DNA from: Bacteroides sp. UBA939
GTDB lineage: Bacteria > Bacteroidota > Bacteroidia > Bacteroidales > Bacteroidaceae
Direction of reading: 5' to 3'
Length of the DNA: 22,675 nucleotides
NCBI RefSeq assembly: GCF_002293435.1
Contig: NZ_DBDF01000154.1
Coordinates: 2,735-25,409 of the forward strand
Below the pieces are notes generated by a model. The model ran no database searches, was not told the origin of the DNA, and saw only the letters and a list, made by a program, of their open reading frames with translations. This document shows positions 1 to 6,261 of the stretch, piece after piece; the stretch's first letter is position 1; every line of letters starts with the position of its first letter. Made by a program: the position numbers and the translations under genes.

Positions 1-30
1 CTTTAACTACAGTATGAATAATGTAGGATA
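1..30 (+). repeat. Partial copy of a dispersed intergenic repeat
   Basis: The first 30 bases contain the string 'agtatgaataatg' preceded by 'ctttaact', matching the ends of longer copies near 3299-3344 and 14433-14479. The left part of the copy lies outside the window. Apart from the tracts at 336-391, I see no gene or clear signal between this repeat and the promoter at 433. Confidence 0.6.
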
Positions 31-335
31 AGAGGTAAATAAGAAAAGCTTGAACCAAAACCACTGAGAAATGGCATGATAATATCTACTACACCTTGTA
101 AATCGGTAGCTTTTTGAGGGAGAAGAGCTTGAAAATTCAAGGGTATGGAATAAGTGACTTATTCTAAAAAAAAGTGTAACTATAAGATAATCAGCAAGAT
201 ATGTGATATGTGTAGTGTAGGTAAAGATATTGCATACACTCCAAAAAAGTTGCTGCCACCACTGCTCTAATGCCGATGAACAGGGAGATACAGCATGCGA
301 GTGCAAGTATGTAAGTAACTATGTGAATTCATGGG

Positions 336-391
336 ATACGCGTGCGTACGCGCGCGAGTTGTAGATGTGTACGTACGTGCGCATGTGTGCG
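336..391. other. Two alternating purine/pyrimidine tracts, potential Z-DNA
   Basis: Bases 336-356 (21 nt) and 365-391 (27 nt) alternate purine and pyrimidine without a break and are rich in CG, TG and AC steps, for example 'gcgtacgcgcgcg'. The eight bases between them break the pattern. The surrounding DNA is AT-rich, so the tract stands out. It lies directly upstream of the DUF2809 promoter. Such sequence can adopt left-handed DNA under negative supercoiling; that it does so here is inference. Confidence 0.6.
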
Positions 392-432
392 AGTTATGTT
401 TTGCAATAGCAGCAAATACCAATTATATTTTC

Positions 433-440
433 TACTTTTG
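433..440 (+). promoter_or_regulatory. Bacteroides -7 box for the DUF2809 gene
   Basis: TACTTTTG matches TAnnTTTG and lies 27 bases before the chosen ATG at 468. No -33 TTTG is present at the usual 19-21 nt spacing; a TTTTG at 399-403 is too far upstream. The match rests on the -7 box alone. Confidence 0.5.
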
Positions 441-467
441 CACTTCATCAACCCAAATGTGATAGAT

Positions 468-866
468 ATGAAATACAAACGTTGGATTTATATGGCAGTT
501 ACTTGCATGATTATCATGTTAGGGCTTGCTTCCCGAAGATATGGTGATGTGTTGCCTGAATTTATAGCAGCATATTCCGGCGATACGCTTTGGGCGGCTA
601 TGGTGTATTTCGGACTACGCTTTCTTTTCCCTAATCTATCTATACCCAAGACTTTGGTAATCTCCTTGCTGTTTTCGTATTGTATAGAAGCCAGCCAGTT
701 GTATCAGGCCGATTGGGCGAATGAGGTGCGAAGCACTAAGCTTGGAGCATTAATCTTTGGACATGGATTCCTGTGGACGGATTTGATATGCTATACAGTT
801 GGAGTATTGCTATCTGCTGCTGTAGATTACTGTGTTTCATCTTCTCATACCCCTCCACAGTCTTAG
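468..866 (+). CDS. DUF2809 family small integral membrane protein
   Basis: This 132-residue hydrophobic protein has about four membrane segments. Its C-terminal half has the features I associate with DUF2809: a Glu-Ala-Ser-Gln-Leu-Tyr stretch, an Arg-Ser-Thr-Lys-Leu-Gly turn, then a Gly-His-Gly-Phe-Leu-Trp-Thr-Asp-Leu segment and a final glycine-containing helix. The family has no established function; it is an inner-membrane protein. The frame is open back to 342, but those 42 extra codons read through the alternating GC tract and across the -7 box at 433-440, giving a Cys/Arg-rich nonsense peptide, so I start at ATG 468. The stop codon (864-866) overlaps the first bases of the inverted-repeat element that follows. 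The gene stands alone on the plus strand, convergent with the permease gene ending at 1213. Confidence 0.8.
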   Translation: MKYKRWIYMAVTCMIIMLGLASRRYGDVLPEFIAAYSGDTLWAAMVYFGLRFLFPNLSIPKTLVISLLFSYCIEASQLYQADWANEVRSTKLGALIFGHGFLWTDLICYTVGVLLSAAVDYCVSSSHTPPQS

Positions 867-1038
867 AAACTGTTTTGATTTTCCTTTTTAAGATTTTTAT
901 CAGCTTCTTTTGAGTTTGTTTTCGGTCTGTTTTCCTCTTTTTACTCGTCACATAGCCCGCTATGCTCCTCATAGAAACAGAAAAACATCCTCAAAAACAA
1001 CTCTCAAAATAATACTGAGCAAAATCAAAACAGTTTCT
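865..1038. repeat. 174-bp element with perfect 18-bp terminal inverted repeats (MITE-like)
   Basis: Bases 865-882 (agaaactgttttgatttt) are the exact reverse complement of 1021-1038. Between them are further imperfect inverted stretches (around 912-935 against 970-1005) and a small central hairpin, catagcccgctatg, at 951-964. The whole unit can therefore fold on itself. No ORF of credible composition lies inside. I see no convincing target-site duplication. A MITE, an extragenic palindromic repeat or a bidirectional terminator for the convergent genes are all possible. Confidence 0.65.
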
Positions 1039-1056
1039 TTGCTCCTTTGAAATTTG

Positions 1057-1203
1057 CCTCGTGATACGAAAGCAATTCGTCTCGTGAGACGAGAAAATCC
1101 GTCTCACGAGACGAATATTTTCGTCCCACGGGATGGATTTTTTCGTCTCACGAGACGAATTATTTCATCTCACGAGATGGATTTTCTCATTTCATCGCGA
1201 AAT
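1057..1203. repeat. Tandem array of palindromes with 22-bp period (cgtctc/gagacg type)
   Basis: Five 14-nt palindromes begin at 1078, 1100, 1122, 1144 and 1166, exactly 22 bp apart, separated by AT-rich 8-nt spacers. The arms are cgtctc...gagacg around a 2-nt centre (gt in the first, ac in the rest). Unit 3 (cgtccc/gggatg) and unit 5 (catctc/gagatg) carry compensatory changes in both arms. Degenerate copies lie at 1057-1068 and 1189-1203. The array sits between two convergent genes. The short ORFs crossing it (1054-1260, 1133-1363) are by-products of the repeat. Function is unknown to me. Confidence 0.85.
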
Positions 1204-1212
1204 AAAAGCAGC

Positions 1213-2418
1213 TTATTTATTCCCCTTCCAAATGGAGATTACCTTTCTTCGTATCAATAGAATATTCAGGATGGATACGGTGATGAACAATATACCTCCG
1301 GCAAGGATGCACGGCAAGAGAGAACCTGTTTCCAGTTGCGGGAAAAGAGTTTGCAGAGTATGAGTATAGTAAGCTCTTAACCATGTTACACCGCAGATGG
1401 AAAGGAACAGTACAAGCAGGTTCAGTCCCACGGTTAATACATGATAGGGTAGGGCTACTTTAACAGGGCTGTAACCTATGAGCAGCAAATTTTCCAGCTT
1501 TACCGTATTCTTCTGTAATAGCAGGAATACACTCAGCATCAGGATATAGAAAGAAAGAATGCTGATGAATAAGCCTACGCCTGATACAATTGCGGTGATG
1601 AGGCGCAGGAAGTAAGTTGTTTTCCCGGCGTCCAGATTGTTTCCTTCGACTTCATAATTCTTTTGTTGGAAGTACCGGGTGATGGCTGTGTCGGTGGGGT
1701 TGTTAACTTCTACTATTAGCCGGGCGGGGGTTGCCTCCTTTTCGGGAGCGAAAGTGTTGTTAGCCCAGTCCATAAATGATTGCGGAACGAGAATGGTATT
1801 CAGACGGTTGGAGAAACCGACAATGTTTCCTTTATATTGCTCCACACGTCCGTTGCCTCGCATGACAATGTCCATTTGTATCAGACTCATCAATCCTTCC
1901 GATAATTTGGGCAAGTTGCGGCTTTGCGCAAAGCCGAAATTATACAGGTTGAGGTAGTTTCGCGGAATGATGATAGGTATGACGCGCGTATTCTCGTCGA
2001 AATGCCATTTGTCCAGATTCACATCGACGAAAGCATTGGGTACGGATTCAAAAAACATATCTGTCGAGATACGGATGCCTGCCTGTTGCATCCCCAATCC
2101 TGCGGATACTTTGAAAAGGGTAGGAGTGAAAGCGCCTATGCTACGGGTGAACGGTTGGCTTTCCAGTTCATTAATCTCCTCTTTGGAGAAAGTATTGTTT
2201 TGTCCGGCAAGACTGCCGAGCGCGCTGATTTTTTTTGTAGCAATGATATAATCCTTTTTCATGAAACTGTCTCCCTGCGTGAAGACGGGAAGTACATCTT
2301 TGTAGAATTGTACGCTCAGCAATACAATCAGCATACCGAAAAGGTTGGCAAGGAAAAATCCGCTTAACTGTCCGATACTAATATGTTGACGGAGAAGTTT
2401 CCAAACAAGTCTGTTCAT
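1213..2418 (-). CDS. FtsX-like ABC transporter permease
   Basis: This 401-residue protein has one N-terminal membrane helix (about residues 18-40), a large soluble extracytoplasmic domain (about 45-265), and three C-terminal helices near 270-300, 320-345 and 375-393. That is the FtsX/MacB permease topology. The C-terminal block, with its Leu-Glu-Asn-Leu-Leu-Leu-Ile-Gly-Tyr-Ser turn, resembles the coupling region of that family. It lies 80 bp downstream of the ATPase gene ending at 2499 and is almost certainly its partner in a minus-strand transcript. FtsX-type systems usually act mechanically on periplasmic partners or extract lipoproteins rather than moving small solutes; the substrate here cannot be read from sequence. 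The stop at 1213 is close to the palindrome array. Confidence 0.8.
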   Translation of the reverse strand: MNRLVWKLLRQHISIGQLSGFFLANLFGMLIVLLSVQFYKDVLPVFTQGDSFMKKDYIIATKKISALGSLAGQNNTFSKEEINELESQPFTRSIGAFTPTLFKVSAGLGMQQAGIRISTDMFFESVPNAFVDVNLDKWHFDENTRVIPIIIPRNYLNLYNFGFAQSRNLPKLSEGLMSLIQMDIVMRGNGRVEQYKGNIVGFSNRLNTILVPQSFMDWANNTFAPEKEATPARLIVEVNNPTDTAITRYFQQKNYEVEGNNLDAGKTTYFLRLITAIVSGVGLFISILSFYILMLSVFLLLQKNTVKLENLLLIGYSPVKVALPYHVLTVGLNLLVLFLSICGVTWLRAYYTHTLQTLFPQLETGSLLPCILAGGILFITVSILNILLIRRKVISIWKGNK

Positions 2419-2444
2419 TGTCTTATGTTATAGTTAAATTTTGA

Positions 2445-2493
2445 ACTTCGCACATTATACTTTATACTTCGCACTTTATACTTCGCACTTTGC
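2445..2493. repeat. Short 14-bp direct repeats between ABC genes
   Basis: The unit acttcgcactttat occurs at 2466-2479 and, with a changed end, at 2480-2493. A third related unit (acttcgcacattat) is at 2445-2458. The repeats fill most of the 80-bp gap between the ATPase and permease genes. Probably slippage-prone spacer DNA; no regulatory role is evident. Confidence 0.65.
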
Positions 2494-2498
2494 GCGAT

Positions 2499-3143
2499 TT
2501 ACAGTTTCAGCACCTTATTATATTCCAATTCAAGATGTTTCCCGATAGAAGTAACAATTACTCCCGCTCCTTGGCGTCCGGCTTCTTCCGTCAGGACTTG
2601 TCCTATGAGTGCACCGTTGTCATCATCCAGATGGCTGACTGGTTCGTCCAGAAAGATAAAATCGAACGGTTGGCAAAGGGTGCGTATGAAAGCTACACGT
2701 TGTTGTTGGCCGAAAGATAACTTTCCGGCTTTCTCGTTCACTTTTTCAGCAATACCGAGAGTTTCAAAGAGGGCGAGGATTTCTTTTCTCTTCTTATGAT
2801 GGGTGAGCCGGTTCTTCAACAGGATATTTTCTATAGCCGTCAGTTCGGGGAAAATGCGCAACTCCTGAAACATGATACTTAGTGAATGTTTCCTCAATTC
2901 CACCCACTCGTTTACGGAAAACGAACGGATGTTCCGTTCATCGAAGTTTATGATACCCTGATAGTCACGGCGGTATCCGTAAATGTAACTGCATAAGGAG
3001 GATTTGCCTGTACCGGAAGCGGCTTCAATCAGATACCGTTCTCCTTTTCTAAGTACAAGGTCTTGGTGCCATACTCCGGATGTAATGGCGTCACGATCGG
3101 CAAACACTTGGGGAAGTGTTTGCCGTAAATGAATGATTTCCAT
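2499..3143 (-). CDS. ABC transporter ATP-binding protein (FtsE/LolD-like)
   Basis: This 214-residue single ATPase domain has a Walker A region Ala-Ala-Ser-Gly-Thr-Gly-Lys-Ser (41-48), the signature LSFGQ (142-146) and Walker B FIFLDE (162-167) followed by a D-loop Ser-His-Leu-Asp. It should power the FtsX-like permease encoded downstream. Two positions are unusual. The first glycine of Walker A is alanine. At the H-loop, where a Thr-Ser-His is expected, the sequence is Thr-Ser-Ile (Ile200). The frame is open to an ATG at 3218, but those 25 extra codons read into the 3182-3295 inverted repeat and have no ABC character, so I start at 3143 (Met-Glu-Ile-Ile-His). No good promoter is visible immediately upstream. 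Confidence 0.85.
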   Translation of the reverse strand: MEIIHLRQTLPQVFADRDAITSGVWHQDLVLRKGERYLIEAASGTGKSSLCSYIYGYRRDYQGIINFDERNIRSFSVNEWVELRKHSLSIMFQELRIFPELTAIENILLKNRLTHHKKRKEILALFETLGIAEKVNEKAGKLSFGQQQRVAFIRTLCQPFDFIFLDEPVSHLDDDNGALIGQVLTEEAGRQGAGVIVTSIGKHLELEYNKVLKL

Positions 3144-3181
3144 TAGTAATGGGATTAGCTTGTATTGTTCACTGTGAGTTA

Positions 3182-3295
3182 GGTGTATCAAAAGATATTT
3201 TTCATCCGCAGATGACACAGATTGCGCGGATTTGTTTAAATCCTAATCTGTGTTATCCGTGTTATCTGCGGATGAAAGATATCTTTTGATATACC
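3182..3295. repeat. Long imperfect inverted repeat (114 bp hairpin)
   Basis: Bases 3182-3213 and 3264-3295 are reverse complements at 30 of 32 positions. Inside, gacacagatt (3214-3223) pairs with aatctgtgtt (3245-3254), and ggattt-gttt-aaatcc (3228-3243) forms the tip. Essentially the entire segment folds into one hairpin, with a 9-nt bulge (3255-3263). It occupies the gap between the lipoprotein gene and the ABC ATPase gene. The 'atctgcggatgaa' core resembles a repeat common in Bacteroides intergenic DNA, from memory. It could act as a transcript end or an RNA-stabilising structure. Confidence 0.8.
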
Positions 3296-3298
3296 TTC

Positions 3299-3344
3299 TA
3301 ACGAAGTGATAACTTCTTTAATTCTTACAGTGTGAATAATGCAG
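3299..3344. repeat. Second copy of the dispersed intergenic repeat
   Basis: The segment reads aacgaagtgataacttcttt followed by aattcttacagtgtgaataatgcag. It matches 14431-14477 closely and 1-24 in part. It contains a perfect small hairpin, gaagt-gata-acttc (3303-3316). It ends two bases before the DUF4836 stop codon and is attached to the right side of the 114-bp inverted repeat. A diverged inverted version of the gtgaataatgcag end appears at about 3159-3178 on the other side. Confidence 0.7.
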
Positions 3345-3345
3345 A

Positions 3346-4890
3346 TTAGACGCCTGCAAACTGTTTGATGAAGTCTACAATTTGTTTCAGTGCATTCACG
3401 TTTTTGTCTTTCAGGTGAATGATCATTTCCGCATTAGAATTTGTACCGATAGCTTCCATATAGGATACCTTGTCAGCCAGATTAAGAGCCGTAGCGTATT
3501 GCGCACCGCCGTATTCTGCCAACATTTTCACTACCGGCAATGCAAGGATGGCTTCTACGTTGATGGCACATGCACTACTTTTGCCTTTCATGTTTGATGC
3601 ATATTGGGTATCGTTAGCTGATGGGTCGGCGGATTCGTCTATGTTCTTATATAACGCTTCGTCATTTGTGATATACAAATTATTACCGTGTACGCCAAAG
3701 AATACATTCATCATGCGGGATTTGTAAACATACTCATTCTCTCCCAGTTGCACGATGTCTTCACTGCGTTTTAGTCCCAGTTCATTCTTTTTCTCGTACA
3801 GCATTTGTACAGGCGTAGCGCTCTTTACGTTGGCACAAGCCAGGAATGTAACGCCATTCATGGTAATGTTCGTTAAGCCTATTGTGATATCTTTCTGAAA
3901 TGCACCAAACAAATTTTTTACTTCATCAGTTGCGATAGCGGGGAGATTCTTCCGGAATTCTTCATTCTCCACCAGTAGATTATAGAATTCTTCTCCATTG
4001 ACACCCATGCTGCCAAGCATCAGGGTGGACTGGGGGAAGTGTTTCAGATATGTATTTTCTATCGGACAAATGGCCTTTGTTTGTTTGTCGAATAAGGCTT
4101 TCAATTCAGGATTTTCAACGGAGTTCTCATATTTTATTGTGATTTTGCCCTTATCAAATGAAATGCTTCCAAGTAATTTCAGGTCTTTCATGTCGATGTC
4201 TTTAGACACTCCGTAAATCTGATTTACATCTGCACCGGGCAGGCTTGCCAAAGAGAAGAATGTGTTCATATCTCCACCCATCTTTTGCATCTTCTTGAAA
4301 GCCGCTGTTGAAGCAACGCTGTTGTCATAGGTCTGTTTCAGCAGTCCGGGAATGCTTTCTTTGATTTTTTCAAGTTGCGTAGCGCCTTTGTATTCAATTA
4401 GCATGAATACGAAGGGATTATATGCCAGAATCGTCCGGTTGTTCATCAGCGTAAACTGATAGCCGTCGCCGCTTGCCACGGCTTGGCAGAGCTTCTCGTC
4501 TTCCAGAGTTTTCAAGAGCGTGTTCAAGTCATTTTCATCGCTTACTTTGGCTACTAAGCTGGTATAAGGGAATGTCTCGGAATTGAAAACATACAATGGT
4601 TCAGTTACGTCAATTCCCGATTTCTTCGGATCCTTCAATATCATCTCTATCTGTTGGAATGTAGCGGCACTCATGCCGTTTTGCAAAGCATCTACCAATT
4701 TCTGTTTGGCTTCTTCATTCTCCTTGTCTTTAAGGCCGCCCTTTTCCGCCAGCGACTTCAGGTTGATACTTGCTACCACGGTAGCGTCTGCTGGAATAAC
4801 ATTGATATATTCCGACTTTTTGGAACATGCACTGACTGCGACTGCCAATATGGCTATCAGCGCTAAACGGGAAAACATACTTCTTTTCAT
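3346..4890 (-). CDS. DUF4836 family lipoprotein
   Basis: This 514-residue protein begins with a basic, hydrophobic signal ending in the lipobox Val-Ser-Ala-Cys, making Cys22 the likely lipidated residue. The mature start, Cys-Ser-Lys-Lys-Ser, lacks the acidic run used as a surface-export signal in Bacteroides, so it probably stays on the periplasmic side. The next stretch (Ile-Pro-Ala-Asp-Ala-Thr-Val-Val-Ala-Ser-Ile-Asn) is typical of DUF4836, and the rest is a long repetitive alpha/beta protein. The family has no assigned biochemical function. It lies 29 bp after the rsmE gene and is probably co-transcribed from upstream. The following ABC genes are 202 bp away beyond a strong hairpin. A functional link to the FtsX-like transporter is possible only as inference. 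Confidence 0.85.
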   Translation of the reverse strand: MKRSMFSRLALIAILAVAVSACSKKSEYINVIPADATVVASINLKSLAEKGGLKDKENEEAKQKLVDALQNGMSAATFQQIEMILKDPKKSGIDVTEPLYVFNSETFPYTSLVAKVSDENDLNTLLKTLEDEKLCQAVASGDGYQFTLMNNRTILAYNPFVFMLIEYKGATQLEKIKESIPGLLKQTYDNSVASTAAFKKMQKMGGDMNTFFSLASLPGADVNQIYGVSKDIDMKDLKLLGSISFDKGKITIKYENSVENPELKALFDKQTKAICPIENTYLKHFPQSTLMLGSMGVNGEEFYNLLVENEEFRKNLPAIATDEVKNLFGAFQKDITIGLTNITMNGVTFLACANVKSATPVQMLYEKKNELGLKRSEDIVQLGENEYVYKSRMMNVFFGVHGNNLYITNDEALYKNIDESADPSANDTQYASNMKGKSSACAINVEAILALPVVKMLAEYGGAQYATALNLADKVSYMEAIGTNSNAEMIIHLKDKNVNALKQIVDFIKQFAGV

Positions 4891-4919
4891 ACTTGTTTTG
4901 TTTTAGAATGATTATTAAT

Positions 4920-5618
4920 CTATTGATTTTGCAAGTTTATAATATGACAGGCTACCAGTGCAGCGGTCTCTGTACGTAGTCTCGACTTCCCGAGACTGAT
5001 AGGAGTAAAACCGTTCTCTTCCGCCATTTGCACTTCCTCTTCACTGAAATCTCCTTCCGGGCCTATCAGGACTAATGCGTCTTCACCTTTTCGGAGAATG
5101 TCTTTTAGCAGAGGCTTTTCACCTTCGTAGCAGTGGGCTATGAATTTCTGCCCCTTAAAAGGTTGTGCTATGAATTTGCTGAAGTCCGTCATTTCATTCA
5201 GTTGAGGCATACGAGCCTTGAGCGACTGTTTAATGGCGGATACCAGTATCTTGCTGATACGTTCTGTTTTGATAACTTTCCGTTCGGAGAAACGGCAGTT
5301 CAGGAACGAGAGTTCGTCAAAACCTATTTCAGCAGCTTTTTCTGCGAACCATTCCGTGCGATCCATATTTTTGGTAGGAGCCATGGCTATATGCAGATGC
5401 CCTTTCCATAAAGGTTCCCGGTAAATGGTTTCTAAGATATTCACCATGCAACGTTTATGGGTAGCGGCGCTGATTTCAGCGTTATAGAAATAGCCTTTGC
5501 CGTCGGTCAGCATAATCCGGTCGCCGTTAGTTAACCGGAGTACACGGATGCAATGTTGCGCTTCCTCTTCAGGAAGTTCGGCGCGGGTTTGTATGTCGGG
5601 TGTATAGAATACGTGCAT
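4920..5618 (-). CDS. rsmE: 16S rRNA (uracil-1498-N3)-methyltransferase RsmE
   Basis: This 232-residue protein belongs to the SPOUT superfamily and would methylate U1498 of 16S rRNA using S-adenosylmethionine. The N-terminal part (1-70) is the PUA-like RNA-binding domain, including 'EEAQHCIRVLRLTNGD'. The C-terminal knot carries the characteristic 'LIGPEGDFSEEEV' loop and the 'LGKSRLRTETAA' motif near the end, which together form the cofactor-binding trefoil knot. The length matches the family. It starts 3 bp after the bifunctional nuclease gene, indicating a shared transcript and possible translational coupling. Confidence 0.95.
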   Translation of the reverse strand: MHVFYTPDIQTRAELPEEEAQHCIRVLRLTNGDRIMLTDGKGYFYNAEISAATHKRCMVNILETIYREPLWKGHLHIAMAPTKNMDRTEWFAEKAAEIGFDELSFLNCRFSERKVIKTERISKILVSAIKQSLKARMPQLNEMTDFSKFIAQPFKGQKFIAHCYEGEKPLLKDILRKGEDALVLIGPEGDFSEEEVQMAEENGFTPISLGKSRLRTETAALVACHIINLQNQ

Positions 5619-5621
5619 CGT

Positions 5622-6224
5622 TTATTGTTGTTTCCTTCGTCTGGCTATTTCATCCCTGATATAAACGGCGCGTTCGTAGTTTTCACTGGCTATGGCTTCC
5701 TGTAAAGCCTTTTGCAGTACATCCAGAGTGTCTTCGTGAAGAAATTCATCCGTATGTGGAGCGGCGTCTTCTCCCATTGGAGCAATGCTTCTTTTCTGAC
5801 TTTCCGCTTCGGTTTTAAGTTGTTCTGCTTCCAGTATTTCTTCATAAGTGAAAATGGGGGCTTCCATTCGCATGGCCATTGCAACTGCGTCTGATGTACG
5901 GGCATCCATGCGGATAACGGTCTCTTCTACTTTCAGGTAAATATAGGAATAGAATACACCATCTTCTACCTTATATATAAGTGTACGCAGCATCTTCACT
6001 CCCAGTATTTCCAGACACGATGCAAAAAGGTTGTGTGTCAATGGTTGCGGCGGAATAATACCTTTCAGGCTGGTCAGTATGGTCTGTGCTTCTGTTGTAC
6101 CGACAATAGCTGAGAACTGGCGAGTTCCGTCCGCTTCTCCCAATACCACGGCATAGGCTCCTGCTTCTTTCTGAATTTTGATGACATCTAATACTTTCAG
6201 TTCTATCTTTTCTTTTTTATCCAT
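5622..6224 (-). CDS. Bifunctional nuclease family protein (DUF151) with UVR motif
   Basis: This 200-residue protein has a DUF151/BFN domain over about residues 1-135, with the family's 'MDARTSDAVAMAMRMEAPIF' block at about 109-128. A C-terminal UVR (UvrB/UvrC-type) helical hairpin follows at about 165-200 (Leu-Gln-Lys-Ala-Leu ... Tyr-Glu-Arg-Ala-Val-Tyr-Ile-Arg-Asp-Glu-Ile). BFN proteins have been reported to have DNase/RNase activity, mainly from plant and archaeal members; the role in Bacteroidetes is not settled. The DUF151-UVR fusion is the normal architecture in this phylum. The gene lies between the MFS permease and rsmE on one strand. Confidence 0.9.
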   Translation of the reverse strand: MDKKEKIELKVLDVIKIQKEAGAYAVVLGEADGTRQFSAIVGTTEAQTILTSLKGIIPPQPLTHNLFASCLEILGVKMLRTLIYKVEDGVFYSYIYLKVEETVIRMDARTSDAVAMAMRMEAPIFTYEEILEAEQLKTEAESQKRSIAPMGEDAAPHTDEFLHEDTLDVLQKALQEAIASENYERAVYIRDEIARRRKQQ

Positions 6225-6231
6225 ATTTTTT

Positions 6232-6259
6232 TAAGTAGTAAGTAGTAAGTAGTAAGTGG
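6232..6259. repeat. Heptanucleotide tandem repeat (taagtag x4)
   Basis: Four 7-bp units run 6232-6238, 6239-6245, 6246-6252 and 6253-6259, the last with one change. They fill most of the 37-bp gap between the MFS permease stop and the bifunctional nuclease start, so slippage would alter intercistronic spacing in the transcript. Confidence 0.75.
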
Positions 6260-6261
6260 TG

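Noticed and set aside
7..306. 99-residue minus-strand ORF at the left edge
   Set aside because: Ser/Phe/His-rich composition with no recognisable domain, overlapping a dispersed repeat and lacking a promoter; probably chance.
342..467. N-terminal extension of the DUF2809 protein
   Set aside because: It translates the alternating GC tract into a Cys/Arg-rich string and crosses the -7 box; the ATG at 468 gives a normal membrane-protein start.
1057..1203. CRISPR array
   Set aside because: Spacers are only 8 nt and repeats are 14-nt dyads; no cas genes in the window. The same reasoning excludes 7841-7966.
1054..1363. Two short plus-strand ORFs across the palindrome array
   Set aside because: They are translations of the repeat, and one runs into the permease gene antisense; the 22-bp period is not a multiple of three, so no coherent protein repeat results.
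3144..3218. Upstream start for the ABC ATPase
   Set aside because: The added residues derive from the inverted-repeat element and do not look like an ABC N-terminus.
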